A stretch of DNA of 51,418 bases from Rhodospirillales bacterium (GCA_007694935.1 REES01000034.1:1-51418), one strand, 5' to 3'. Numbered from the stretch's first letter, positions 9,882 to 18,262 are shown. Numbers and translations are program-made. The notes: generated from the sequence alone by a model not told the origin.

Positions 9882-11055
9882 CGGCTGATCCGCCGACGTC
9901 ACCGACGGAGATCGGCGCTTCCTGGCGTCCAGCCGAGGCCACCGGCTCCGTCTCGATCCAGATCGGTGCGGGGATTGCGTCGGTGGGCGCCGGCTTGACT
10001 GTCGCTGCCTGGACGTCGCGCAGGCCCGCGGGCAGGATGTCAACGCGGCCGAGCACGACTTTTCCGTTGTGCAACAGCGGCTTGTTTGGTGAGGCTCGAG
10101 CGGCGCTTAATCCCGCCGACTTCATCGGGCTGAAGCCGGGCTGGAATGTCGACGGCTTGTCGGTGGCGGGAGCTTCGGTCGGGACAACCGTACCCAAGAC
10201 GGACGGCTTCGCCGAGGCCAGGGTCACATTGACAACCGGTTTCTCGATCCGCGGGCCTCGGGCAGCATAGGGAGCACCCGCGGGTGCGCGGCGCGTGCCG
10301 GCCTCGAACACCGCGTGTGCCAGCGCGATCCCGCCCTGGCCCTGCAAGGACCGGTAGAAGCTCAGGTTGCTGGCGGCATCGCGCTCCGGCAGGTCCTCCA
10401 CGGCGACGGCCAGGCTCAGATCGATGTCGCCGGCCAGCGCGTAGACCAAAGCCAGGTTGCTGCGCACGCGGGAGCCGTCGATCGCGATGATCGCGGCGGT
10501 GCCCAGGGTCAGGATGGCGTCCTCGTGCCGTCCTGCGAACGCCAGCGACAAGCCGAGATTGTTGCGAAGTGCCACGTTGGCCGGATCACGCTCGATCCCT
10601 TCCCGGTAGGCCCGCTCCGCCTCATGATGGCGACCCAGCAGGTCGAGGCTCACCCCGAGTGCGTTCAGTGCCGCGGTGTCGCCGGGACCCCGGCGCAACG
10701 CCTCCCGGAGATGTGAGGCTGCCTCTGCCGGCTCGCCCTGCTCGAGGAGAGTTCGGCCGCGGGCCGCCAGCTCGGCGGAAGGCATCGGCTTGCCGGTCGC
10801 GGCTGTGCGCACCGGCAGTGTCACGGGCGTAGGCGACGCCTTGATGCCATGGGACGTATGGGCGCCCCCGCCCTCCGCCGCATCGGCGTCGTGTGGGGCC
10901 GATGTCGCGTCAAGTGGGGTCCAGCGATCCGGCAGCGCGTGACCGGTGCAGCCGCCGGCGGCAAGGCCGATAATGGCCACCACCGCGACCAGCAACAGCG
11001 TGCCCCGATGACAGGAGGGGCGCAGCGGATGTCGTGGGAGGCGAACCGCGGTCAT
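9637..11055 (-). CDS. TPR lipoprotein, TadD paralogue with long disordered tail
   Basis: 472-residue predicted lipoprotein. A signal peptide with lipobox ending A-A-G-G-C (Cys 36) is followed by a linker, TPR repeats (about 105-275) and a low-complexity Pro/Ala/Thr-rich tail. The TPR region shares its distinctive end with the TadD-like gene at 8425-9309, so the pair look like duplicates. The last 245 bases lie antisense inside the MarR gene, and the encoded tail there looks non-conserved. A one-base shift near 9890 would end the protein at a TAG (9866-9868), so the true C terminus or a frameshift should be checked. The ATG at 11055 is set by the signal peptide. Confidence 0.68.
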   Translation of the reverse strand: MTAVRLPRHPLRPSCHRGTLLLVAVVAIIGLAAGGCTGHALPDRWTPLDATSAPHDADAAEGGGAHTSHGIKASPTPVTLPVRTAATGKPMPSAELAARGRTLLEQGEPAEAASHLREALRRGPGDTAALNALGVSLDLLGRHHEAERAYREGIERDPANVALRNNLGLSLAFAGRHEDAILTLGTAAIIAIDGSRVRSNLALVYALAGDIDLSLAVAVEDLPERDAASNLSFYRSLQGQGGIALAHAVFEAGTRRAPAGAPYAARGPRIEKPVVNVTLASAKPSVLGTVVPTEAPATDKPSTFQPGFSPMKSAGLSAARASPNKPLLHNGKVVLGRVDILPAGLRDVQAATVKPAPTDAIPAPIWIETEPVASAGRQEAPISVGDVGGSAATCGRSGYNCSTSARAGAGLPLPSPPGRRWGAPAPSGPPGADRDHAAFPRRSTPSWSGEWSPTACRAASVRAPGIPCPAAS

Positions 11056-11209
11056 GGTTTCGCTTGGCCCTGGGCAAGAGGAACTCCCGCCGGAGCAGCG
11101 TCGAGAGCCGGTGGCGGGAACGCCTGACCCTACCTTATCAGGGTAAACGACTGGTTGCCGTTGCCCTGTATGGGGGTGTCTTTTCGTTGCGGAGAAGCCG
11201 CGATGACGG

Positions 11210-14080
11210 TCAACCGGCACTCCGCGGATGGGCGCTGAGGAATGACACGGTGGCGTCGACATCGAGGGGACGCGAGAAGTAGTAGCCTTGCGCCAGGTTG
11301 CATCCGTGCAGACGCAGGAACTGCAGTTCCGCTTCCTGTTCAACGCCTTCGGCAATGACCTTGATGTTGAGTCGCTGCGCCATGGCAATCATGGCCTGGA
11401 CCAGCGCCACGTTGCCGGAATCACCGGGAAGGGCCTTGATCAGGCTTGCGTCGATCTTGATGGCGTCGACCGGCAAGCGGCTCAGGTGACTCAGCGTCGC
11501 GCCACCAGTTCCGAAATTGTCGATGGCAAGGCGCACGCCGAACCGCTTCAACCGATCCATGGTGTCCCTGGTGTGTCGGCTGTCCGCCACCAAAAGGCTC
11601 TCGGTGATGTCAAGCTGGACCATCGCGCCCGGAATGTCCGCCGCGCTCAACGCCCGGCACAGTTTGTCGGCGAACGACGGTTCCCGGAACTGGCGGGGGG
11701 TGACATTGAGCGAAACCGGGATCATGCCGAGCCCTTCCGACTGCCACAGCCTCACGTGCTGGAGAACCGCGGTTTCCACCCAGTGCCCGAGGGGGACAAT
11801 CAGGCCGGTGGTCTCGGCCACATCGATGAAGCGGGACGGTGGAACGTCGCCAAGGGTGGGGCTTCGCCAGCGAAGCAGGGCCTCCATACCGGCGACCGCG
11901 CCCAGGACCAGGTCCATGACCGGCTGGTAGGCGACGCTCAGTTCGTTGTTGATCAGGGCCCGCTCCAGGTGCTGGCGCATCCGCTGGCGTTCCACCGCCT
12001 CGCGGTTGAGTTCGCTAGTGAAGAAGGTGACGGTGTTGCGTCCGTCGTCCTTGGCCCGGTACATGGCCGCGTCGGCGCTGTGCAGCAACGCTTGGGAGTC
12101 GGCGCCGTCGTCCGGCCAGATGGCGCAGCCGATGCTGGTCGACGTGAAAATCTCCCGGTCTTCCACCAGCAGCGGTCGGTGGAAGGCTTGCAGGATCTTT
12201 CGGGCGACCGCCTCGGCGTTTGCGGGATCGCCGATGCCCGGCAGAATGACGGCGAACTCGTCGCCACCCAGCCGGGCCACGGTGTCCTGCTCGCGCACCG
12301 ACGCGCGCAGTCTGGCGGCGATCTGCGACAGCACGCGATCACCCGTGACGTGACCGAGGCTGTCGTTGACCTGTTTGAACTCGTCGACATCGATGAACAG
12401 AACGGCCAGGGACTGGCCGGTGCGTCGGGCATGGATGATGGCGCGATGCAGCCGCTCCAACGCCAAGTTGCGGTTGGGAAGGTGGGTCACCGGGTCGTAG
12501 TTCGCCTGCCGATGCAGCCTTTCCGCATTCTCCTTCTGCAGCGTGATGTCCACCACGGTGGATTGGACCGCCGGCTGGCCATGCCAGCTGATCTGCCGCA
12601 CATGGGTGCGCACCCAGATCCGCGTGCCGTTGCGGCAGATCCCGCGGTATTCGTATTCCGTCGGCGCGTTGAGGCCGGCCTGGCGGGCCCGGCGGTAGCG
12701 CCGAACCATGTCCTGATCGGTCCCGGCATAAAGCAGGTCCAGGCTTTCCAGCGCCAGGATGTCGCCCGGGGAGTCGTAGCCGAACATCTCGGCGAAGCGG
12801 GCATTGGCGAACACTGGCTTGCCCCCTCGGTCGATCACGATCCCCAGCAACGAGCCTTCCACCAGACCACGGAACCGCTCCTCGCTGTTGCGCAGCCGCT
12901 CCTCGGCGAGGCGCTTTTCGGTGATGTCATCCTCGATGCTGACCACATGGGTGACGGTGCCGTCGGCAGCCCGAACCGGAGACATCACCGTGCTCGCCCA
13001 GAACAGGCTTCCGTCCTTGCGCCGGTTCTCGAACACGCCGCGAAAGACCGCTCCCGAGATCACGTCCTGCCACAGCGCCCGGTAGTGCGCCGGATCCGTT
13101 GTCGCCGATTTGAACGTGATCAACGACCTGCCGATGGCCTCTTCGGCCGCGAAGCCGGTGAGGGCGGCAAAGGCGGGATTGACGTACTCGATGACGCCAT
13201 CGCCATCGGTGATGGCAATGGCGGTGGCACCTTGCTCCACCGCCTCCGACAGCTTGCGAAGCTGCTGTTCCGCTTGCTTGAGGTCGGTGATGTCCTGGAT
13301 CGTGCCGGTCATCCGTGCCGGGAACCCCTCGGGGGCGAACCCGACCTCGCCTTGCTGGCGCACGAGGCGCTCTGTGCCATCGGGGCGGATGATGCGATGC
13401 TCGATCTGGTAGCGTCCCCGACGGAACAAGGCGCCGGAGACGGTCTCGGCAACCCGGTCGCGGTCGTCGGGATGGACGGTATCCATCAGGTCGTCGTAAG
13501 CCGGGGCCGCATCACCGCGAGCCTGCCCCAAGATTCGGTATGTCTCGTCGGACCAGGTGAAGGCGTTGGCGGTGACGTCGAGATCCCAGCTTCCCAGGTG
13601 GGCGATCCGCTGTGCCGCGGCGAGGTTGCCCTCGCTGGTTTCCAGCGCCTGCTCGATGTGCGTGCGTCGGCTCACATCGGTGATGACGACGGCCACGACA
13701 CCATCGGCAAGGTCGACGCGGCGCAACTCCAGCGCGCGTCCTTCGGGTGCGCCCGGGCATTCTCGGCATGACAGCACGCCGGTGCCATCGGGCAGTCCTG
13801 ATGCGAGCTCATCGAGGCAGCGGCAACAGGCGTCGGGGGAACGGTCCCATCGGGCTTCCACCATGTCGGCCAGCGATGTACCGGGGCGGGCCAGCGCCGG
13901 AGGCAGTCCCAGGAGGTTGGCAAAGGCCGGGTTGGCCATGACCAGCCGTCGTCCTTGATCGAACACGGCAAGGCCATGATCCAGCCTGTCCACCAGTTCC
14001 TGCGCCAGTGCGGTTGTCGCGGCCGGGGGTGACATTTCAGCCCCCGGTCGTCCACTGTATCCGACGTCACGCGTGCTCAT
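11210..14080 (-). CDS. Multi-PAS diguanylate cyclase/phosphodiesterase (GGDEF-EAL)
   Basis: About 956 residues of c-di-GMP signalling protein: an N-terminal stretch with four PAS/PAC sensor modules (about 30-530), a GGDEF domain and an EAL domain. The GGDEF motif at 605-609 is intact and is preceded by the inhibitory I-site R-E-Q-D, so cyclase activity with product feedback is plausible. The EAL domain keeps E-A-L-L-R-W (733), the I-T-E-S glutamate, I-K-I-D and A-E-G-V-E. However, the usual D-D-F-G-T-G-Y is D-N-F-G-T-G-G, which replaces one metal-ligand aspartate (Asn 855). No membrane helix is evident, so it is likely cytosolic. Starts at 14197 (TTG) and 14035 are alternatives. Upstream lies a CRP-type dyad. 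Confidence 0.9.
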   Translation of the reverse strand: MSTRDVGYSGRPGAEMSPPAATTALAQELVDRLDHGLAVFDQGRRLVMANPAFANLLGLPPALARPGTSLADMVEARWDRSPDACCRCLDELASGLPDGTGVLSCRECPGAPEGRALELRRVDLADGVVAVVITDVSRRTHIEQALETSEGNLAAAQRIAHLGSWDLDVTANAFTWSDETYRILGQARGDAAPAYDDLMDTVHPDDRDRVAETVSGALFRRGRYQIEHRIIRPDGTERLVRQQGEVGFAPEGFPARMTGTIQDITDLKQAEQQLRKLSEAVEQGATAIAITDGDGVIEYVNPAFAALTGFAAEEAIGRSLITFKSATTDPAHYRALWQDVISGAVFRGVFENRRKDGSLFWASTVMSPVRAADGTVTHVVSIEDDITEKRLAEERLRNSEERFRGLVEGSLLGIVIDRGGKPVFANARFAEMFGYDSPGDILALESLDLLYAGTDQDMVRRYRRARQAGLNAPTEYEYRGICRNGTRIWVRTHVRQISWHGQPAVQSTVVDITLQKENAERLHRQANYDPVTHLPNRNLALERLHRAIIHARRTGQSLAVLFIDVDEFKQVNDSLGHVTGDRVLSQIAARLRASVREQDTVARLGGDEFAVILPGIGDPANAEAVARKILQAFHRPLLVEDREIFTSTSIGCAIWPDDGADSQALLHSADAAMYRAKDDGRNTVTFFTSELNREAVERQRMRQHLERALINNELSVAYQPVMDLVLGAVAGMEALLRWRSPTLGDVPPSRFIDVAETTGLIVPLGHWVETAVLQHVRLWQSEGLGMIPVSLNVTPRQFREPSFADKLCRALSAADIPGAMVQLDITESLLVADSRHTRDTMDRLKRFGVRLAIDNFGTGGATLSHLSRLPVDAIKIDASLIKALPGDSGNVALVQAMIAMAQRLNIKVIAEGVEQEAELQFLRLHGCNLAQGYYFSRPLDVDATVSFLSAHPRSAG

Positions 14081-14182
14081 GGTGCTTGCGCTCTTGAGCC
14101 TTCCCGTGAGCGTTCCCGTCTCCGGAAGCGCCAGCTTACTTCGAAGGAGTGACTCGTATACCCGGGTGAGGTGCCGCCTGCT

Positions 14183-14198
14183 TGTGATCCCGGTCACA
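14183..14198. promoter_or_regulatory. Perfect CRP/FNR-type dyad TGTGA-N6-TCACA
   Basis: TGTGA at 14183-14187 and TCACA at 14194-14198 form an exact match to the CRP-family half-site consensus with six-base spacing. It lies about 103 bases upstream of the chosen start of the GGDEF-EAL gene and in the gap after pyrC, where an activator site would be expected. Binding by a CRP-like protein is inferred from sequence only. Confidence 0.5.
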
Positions 14199-14375
14199 GC
14201 CGGCTGTCGGACCGCTCCAGACCGAGCTCGGAGCGTTCGCGTTGCCGGCTGTCGCCGTCACAATGGCGGGGCAGACCTGAACACGGCCTTAATGGAGGCA
14301 GTGGGGTGGGGCTGTGATCAATTCCAACCGGTCAAAGGTCGGATCACAACGCTCCCGGACGGATCACCGGTCCGT

Positions 14376-15692
14376 TCACAGGCATTCGAGAAAGCGCACC
14401 GCTTCGCCGGCAGGATCACCGAGCAGGGCGCCCTCCCGCATCACGATCCGGCCCCGGACCAGGGTCATCACCGGCCAGCCGGTGACGGTGAGGCCGTCGA
14501 ACGGGGTCCAGCCGCACCGGCTGGCCATGGCGAGATGGGTGATCATCCGGCGGTGCTTCAGATCCACCACGGTGAGGTTGGCCGGATAGCCGAGAGCGAT
14601 CCGCCCGGCGCCGGCAATACCGAAGATCCGCGCCGGTCCCGTACTGGTCAGGTCGACGAAGCGCTCCAGGCTGAGGCGGCCCTCGGCCACGTGATTCAGC
14701 AGAACCGGCACCAGGGTCTGCACGCCCGGCATGCCGGAGGGGCTGCCGGGATAGGGCTGGTTCTTCTCGTCCCGGGTATGCGGCGCATGGTCGGACCCGA
14801 TGCAGTCGACCAGGCCGTTGGCGACCGCTGCCCATAAGGCGGCGCGATGGCGACCCTCCCGGATGGGCGGGTTCATCTGGGCAAAGCCGTCCAGTTCCCG
14901 GTAGCACTCGGGGGCGGCCAGGGTGAGGTGCTGCGGCGTCACCTCCACCGTTGCCAGGGTTCGATGTTCGGCCAGCAGCGGCAGCTCTTCGGCGGTGGTG
15001 ACGTGCAGGACGTGCACCCGGCGTCGGGTTGCTTGGGCCAGCGCCAGGAGGCGGCGCGTCGCGGCCAGGGCCGTCTCCACATCGCGCCATTCCGGATGCA
15101 TGCCCACGTCCGCCCCGCCTTCGACGATGGTATAGCGTTCCTTGAGGCGGCGTTCGTCCTCGGCATGAACGGCCACCCGCCGGTTACCATTGGCGAGGAC
15201 TTGGGCAATGGTCGCGTCGTCGGGGACCAGCAGGTCGCCGGTGGAACTGCCCATGAACAGCTTGATCCCGGCACACCCGGGCAGCCGCTCCAGTGTGGCC
15301 AGCTCAACGACGTTTTCGGCGCTGGCGCCGACGAAAAAGGCCATGTCGACCCAAGCCCGCCCCTTGGCCCGCCGGCACTTGTCCGCCAACAGCGCTGCCG
15401 TCGTCGTCGCCGGCCGGGTGTTCGGCATCTCGAACACGGCGGTGACGCCGCCCAAGGCCGCCGCCGCGGTCCCGGTCGCGATGTCTTCCTTGTGTTCCAG
15501 ACCGGGCTCGCGGAAATGCACCTGGCTGTCGATGACGCCCGGCAGGACGTGCAGGCCACGGCAGTCGATCACCTCGGCCGCGGCCGTCCCGATGGTACCG
15601 ATGGCCGCGATCCGGCCGTCCACGATGCCGATGTCGGCAACGGCGGTGCCCGAGGGCGTGACGCAGGTTCCATTCTTGAGCAGAAGGTTCAT
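14376..15692 (-). CDS. pyrC: Dihydroorotase PyrC (class I amidohydrolase)
   Basis: Zinc amidohydrolase of pyrimidine synthesis, cyclising carbamoyl aspartate to dihydroorotate; 438 residues. Visible sites are H-F-R-E-P-G, a lysine in G-I-K-L-F-M-G-S-S-T-G, the metal histidines in V-H-A-E-D and V-L-H-V-T, N-P-P-I-R-E, and the catalytic aspartate in G-S-D-H-A-P-H-T. The first histidine of the usual H-x-H pair is Gln (D-S-Q-V-H). I recall the same residue in other alphaproteobacterial PyrC proteins, so it is probably a subfamily trait, not a defect. No pyrB is adjacent. The ATG at 15692 was chosen over upstream starts because it begins the beta-strand typical of the fold. Confidence 0.85.
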   Translation of the reverse strand: MNLLLKNGTCVTPSGTAVADIGIVDGRIAAIGTIGTAAAEVIDCRGLHVLPGVIDSQVHFREPGLEHKEDIATGTAAAALGGVTAVFEMPNTRPATTTAALLADKCRRAKGRAWVDMAFFVGASAENVVELATLERLPGCAGIKLFMGSSTGDLLVPDDATIAQVLANGNRRVAVHAEDERRLKERYTIVEGGADVGMHPEWRDVETALAATRRLLALAQATRRRVHVLHVTTAEELPLLAEHRTLATVEVTPQHLTLAAPECYRELDGFAQMNPPIREGRHRAALWAAVANGLVDCIGSDHAPHTRDEKNQPYPGSPSGMPGVQTLVPVLLNHVAEGRLSLERFVDLTSTGPARIFGIAGAGRIALGYPANLTVVDLKHRRMITHLAMASRCGWTPFDGLTVTGWPVMTLVRGRIVMREGALLGDPAGEAVRFLECL

Positions 15693-15764
15693 CGAAGCGC
15701 TCTCACTCAGCGACACCCCGAATCCGGTATGCTTCACCGAATTCACCGGCATGGTATGCTGGCG

Positions 15765-15793
15765 CTTATACGTGGGAGGCAGGGCGCCTCCAA
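15765..15793 (-). promoter_or_regulatory. Sigma-70-like promoter for pyrC
   Basis: On the minus strand a TTGGAG -35 (15788-15793) and a TATAAG -10 (15765-15770) are separated by exactly 17 bases. This predicts a start about 65 bases before the pyrC ATG. Two copies of an 8-base direct repeat (AGCATACC on the minus strand; 15753-15760 and 15726-15733) lie over and just after the predicted start and could be a regulatory element. The -10 matches 5 of 6 consensus bases but the -35 only 3. Confidence 0.4.
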
Positions 15794-15940
15794 GTGGTTA
15801 TCCGGGCCGGGCGGAGGAGTTCCGGTCAGTGCGCGAATCCCGAAACGTTGTTGTTGGCAGATCGGCACCGATTCGGTCCGTCGTCACGAAGCGCCGATGG
15901 CAAGCCGGTTGCGCGGGAGGCAAACCACCGCCCGTGCGAA

Positions 15941-16066
15941 TCCTGAAATCGTTTACATGCCTGTCGCCGAACCCCCGACGAATTCTGAAAACGTTTACAT
16001 GTCCCGCGCCAAGCCGCCGGCGACTTCTGAAAACGGTTACAGTTCTGTCACCAAACCGTCACCGGT
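15941..16066. repeat. Three 42-bp tandem repeats, each with a LacI-type operator
   Basis: Three imperfect 42-bp units (15941-15982, 15983-16024, 16025-16066) each contain a near-palindrome with central CG. These are TGAAATCGTTTACA (15944-15957), TGAAAACGTTTACA (15986-15999) and TGAAAACGGTTACA (16028-16041). This matches the TGNAANCGNTTNCA pattern bound by LacI/GalR-family regulators. The exact 42-bp period is four turns of B-DNA, so all three sites face the same side of the helix. The array ends 40 bases before the LacI-family gene at 16107, so it is most likely the operator region of that operon. Flanking bases (CGCCRARCC-like) are also partly conserved, indicating duplication. Confidence 0.82.
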
Positions 16067-16106
16067 CCGGCGGTAAGGTTTGCTGCAAGGAGTCAAGGAC
16101 GTGGTG

Positions 16107-17171
16107 ATGAGACGCCCCGCAACCATCCGCCAAGTTGCCGAACGGGCCCGCGTGTCCGTCGCAACCGTGTCGCGGGTGATCAACCGCAGTGCCCACGTGA
16201 GCCCTGCTGCGGCGGATTCCGTCCGGGCCGCCATGCGCGAGCTCGGCTTCCGCCCCAATGTGATCGGTCGGCAACTCAAGACCGCCGCCTCGCGGACCAT
16301 CGGGGTGATGATCCCGTCGCTCGCCAACCCGGTGTTTGCCGATACGCTCCAGGGCATCGAGGACGCGGCGCGGAAGGTCGGGTACTCCCTGGTCGTCGCT
16401 TCGACCGATTACCAGGCCGCCAGTGAGGAGGCGATTGTCGAGTCCCTGCTGTCGCATCGGGTGGAGGGTCTGCTGTTGACCGTCGCCGATGCCGGGAGCA
16501 GCGGACTTCTCGACCTGTTGGACGCGGAGGGGGTGCCTTACGTCCTTCTGTTCAACCAGCCCGAAGGCGAGGGCAGGCCCGCGGTGACGGTCGACAATCG
16601 ACGGGCGATAGCGGACATGGTGCGGCATCTGATCGGCCTGGGCCATCGCCGGCTGGCCATGGTGGCAGGGGCGTTCCACGCCTCAGACCGGTCGCGCCAG
16701 CGGTTTGATGGGTTCAACCTTGCCCTGGATGCGGCGGGGTTGCCCAACCGCACCCTGGTCGAGATCAGTTTCGAGGTCGCGCCGCTGACCAGCCGGCTTG
16801 CCGGGCTGTTCGCTGCGACCGATGCGCCGAGCGCGCTCGTCTGTTCCAACGACATGCTGGCCATCGCCGCGATCCGCAGTCTGCGCGACCTCGGTCTTCG
16901 CGTCCCCGAGGACGTCTCCGTCGTGGGTTTCGACGGCATCGCCGTTGGCGCACTGATGGTGCCGCGCCTGACCACCATCGACCAGCCGCGCCGGGACATC
17001 GGGGCCCGAGGCTTCAGTCTGCTGATGGACAGCATTGCCGGTGCTGCCGTCAGCCACACCGTTCTGCTGCCTTACCGGCTATGCCCGGGCGAATCGGCAG
17101 CTGCGCCGTGCCCTTCCGGTGTACGGAGGGGTGGTCTTTGTGAACCGCAAGGAGAGCTTCCATGCGTCTGA
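16107..17171 (+). CDS. LacI-family transcriptional regulator
   Basis: 354-residue regulator. An N-terminal LacI helix-turn-helix (about 4-50; T-I-R-Q-V-A-E-R-A-R-V-S-V-A-T-V-S-R-V-I-N) with hinge helix is followed by a periplasmic-binding-like sensor domain (about 60-335). The sensor domain contains V-V-G-F-D-G and P-R-L-T-T-I-D-Q-P typical of the family. The ATG at 16107 has AAGGA seven bases upstream; a GTG at 16101 with AAGGAG is possible. Its last 10 bases overlap the binding protein gene, so it is cotranscribed with the transporter. With three operators in its own leader it probably autoregulates the operon. The effector is unknown; a transported phospho-compound would fit. Confidence 0.9.
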   Translation: MRRPATIRQVAERARVSVATVSRVINRSAHVSPAAADSVRAAMRELGFRPNVIGRQLKTAASRTIGVMIPSLANPVFADTLQGIEDAARKVGYSLVVASTDYQAASEEAIVESLLSHRVEGLLLTVADAGSSGLLDLLDAEGVPYVLLFNQPEGEGRPAVTVDNRRAIADMVRHLIGLGHRRLAMVAGAFHASDRSRQRFDGFNLALDAAGLPNRTLVEISFEVAPLTSRLAGLFAATDAPSALVCSNDMLAIAAIRSLRDLGLRVPEDVSVVGFDGIAVGALMVPRLTTIDQPRRDIGARGFSLLMDSIAGAAVSHTVLLPYRLCPGESAAAPCPSGVRRGGLCEPQGELPCV

Positions 17172-18175
17172 GTACGCTGCTGTCGGCGATCGTGGTGGCT
17201 GCCGCATTGGCCGTACTGCCGTCGGTGGTGCACGCCTCCGGCTACGCCATCTGCTACAATTGCCCGCCGCAATGGGCGGATTGGGCCTCACAACTTCGGG
17301 CCATCGAGGAGCACACCGGAATACGAGTTCCGCACGACAACAAGAACTCCGGCCAGACGCTGTCGCAGTTGATCGCCGAGAAGAACAACCCGGTGGCCGA
17401 TGTCGCCTATTACGGTGTGAGCTTCGGCATTGCCGCGCGGAAGGCCGGGGTCGTTGCGCCCTACCGACCGGCGCACTGGGACGAGATCCCGGACGGACTG
17501 AAGGACCCCGATGGCTACTGGTTCACGATCCATTCCGGCACCCTGGGGCTGTTCGTCAATGTCGACGCGCTGGGTGGCCTGCCGGTGCCGCAAAGCTGGG
17601 CCGATCTGCTCAAGCCGGAGTATCGCGGCATGGTCGGCTATCTGGACCCGTCCAGCGCCTTCGTCGGCTACGTTGGTGCGGTCGCCATCAACGAGGCGAT
17701 GGGCGGCAGCCTCGATGATTTCAGCCCGGCGATCACGTTCTTCCGGGAGCTTGCCAAGAACCACCCCATCGTGCCCAAGCAGACCTCCTATGCGCGGGTG
17801 CTGTCCGGGGAAATCCCGATCCTGATCGATTATGACTTCAATGCCTACCGCGCCCGCTACCAGGACATGGCCAACGCCGCGTTCGTCATTCCGGCGGAAG
17901 GCTCGGTGGTGGTGCCCTATGTGATGAGCTTGGTCCATGGTGGGCAGAACGCCGAAAATGGCAAGCGAGTGCTGGATTTCGTCCTGTCCGACCAGGGGCA
18001 GGCACTGTGGGCGAACGCCTTCCTGCGGCCGGTCCGGGCCGGCGCCATGTCGGAAGAGGCTGCTGCCAAGTTCCTGCCGGCGAGTGAGTACGCCCGGGTC
18101 AGGACCGTCGACTTCTCCCGCATGGCCGAGGTCCAGGAAGCTTTTCAGGCCCGCTACCTCGCGGAGGTGCGGTAA
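17162..18175 (+). CDS. ABC transporter periplasmic binding protein
   Basis: 337-residue solute-binding protein of the iron/polyamine/phosphonate-like type 2 fold. A signal peptide (1-25, cleavage after V-H-A) is followed almost at once by a C-Y-N-C motif (Cys 31 and 34), an unusual position for a disulphide. Later landmarks are H-S-G-T-L-G-L-F-V-N, S-W-A-D-L-L-K-P-E-Y-R-G and I-L-I-D-Y-D-F-N-A-Y-R, family features of the ligand cleft. AAGGAG lies just upstream. It overlaps the LacI gene by 10 bases. The downstream GpdQ-like phosphodiesterase suggests a phosphodiester or related ligand; that is inference. Confidence 0.88.
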   Translation: MRLSTLLSAIVVAAALAVLPSVVHASGYAICYNCPPQWADWASQLRAIEEHTGIRVPHDNKNSGQTLSQLIAEKNNPVADVAYYGVSFGIAARKAGVVAPYRPAHWDEIPDGLKDPDGYWFTIHSGTLGLFVNVDALGGLPVPQSWADLLKPEYRGMVGYLDPSSAFVGYVGAVAINEAMGGSLDDFSPAITFFRELAKNHPIVPKQTSYARVLSGEIPILIDYDFNAYRARYQDMANAAFVIPAEGSVVVPYVMSLVHGGQNAENGKRVLDFVLSDQGQALWANAFLRPVRAGAMSEEAAAKFLPASEYARVRTVDFSRMAEVQEAFQARYLAEVR

Positions 18176-18262
18176 GGTCTCCGTCGGCGATGCCGCGGCC
18201 AGACGGCTGGTGCCGGACGGCTGCGGCGGTCGCCGACGTGCTGATTCGTTCGCGCCCCGATC

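Noticed and set aside
11288-13771. 827-residue plus-strand open frame
   Set aside because: Exactly antisense to the GGDEF-EAL gene, whose motifs are unambiguous. Long antisense frames are common at this GC content.
14376-15692. PyrC as a catalytically dead dihydroorotase because of Gln in place of the first metal histidine
   Set aside because: All other active-site residues are present and I recall the same Gln in other alphaproteobacterial PyrC proteins, so it looks like a subfamily trait.
15944-16041. Regular repeats resembling a CRISPR array
   Set aside because: Only three units, palindromic LacI-type cores, partly conserved spacers and no cas genes; operators explain them better.
14847-16076. 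A 409-residue plus-strand frame ending in 14-residue repeats (N-x-E-x-V-Y-M type)
   Set aside because: Most of it is antisense to pyrC and is Arg/Gly/His-rich. The apparent peptide repeats arise only because the 42-bp operator repeats are a multiple of three bases.
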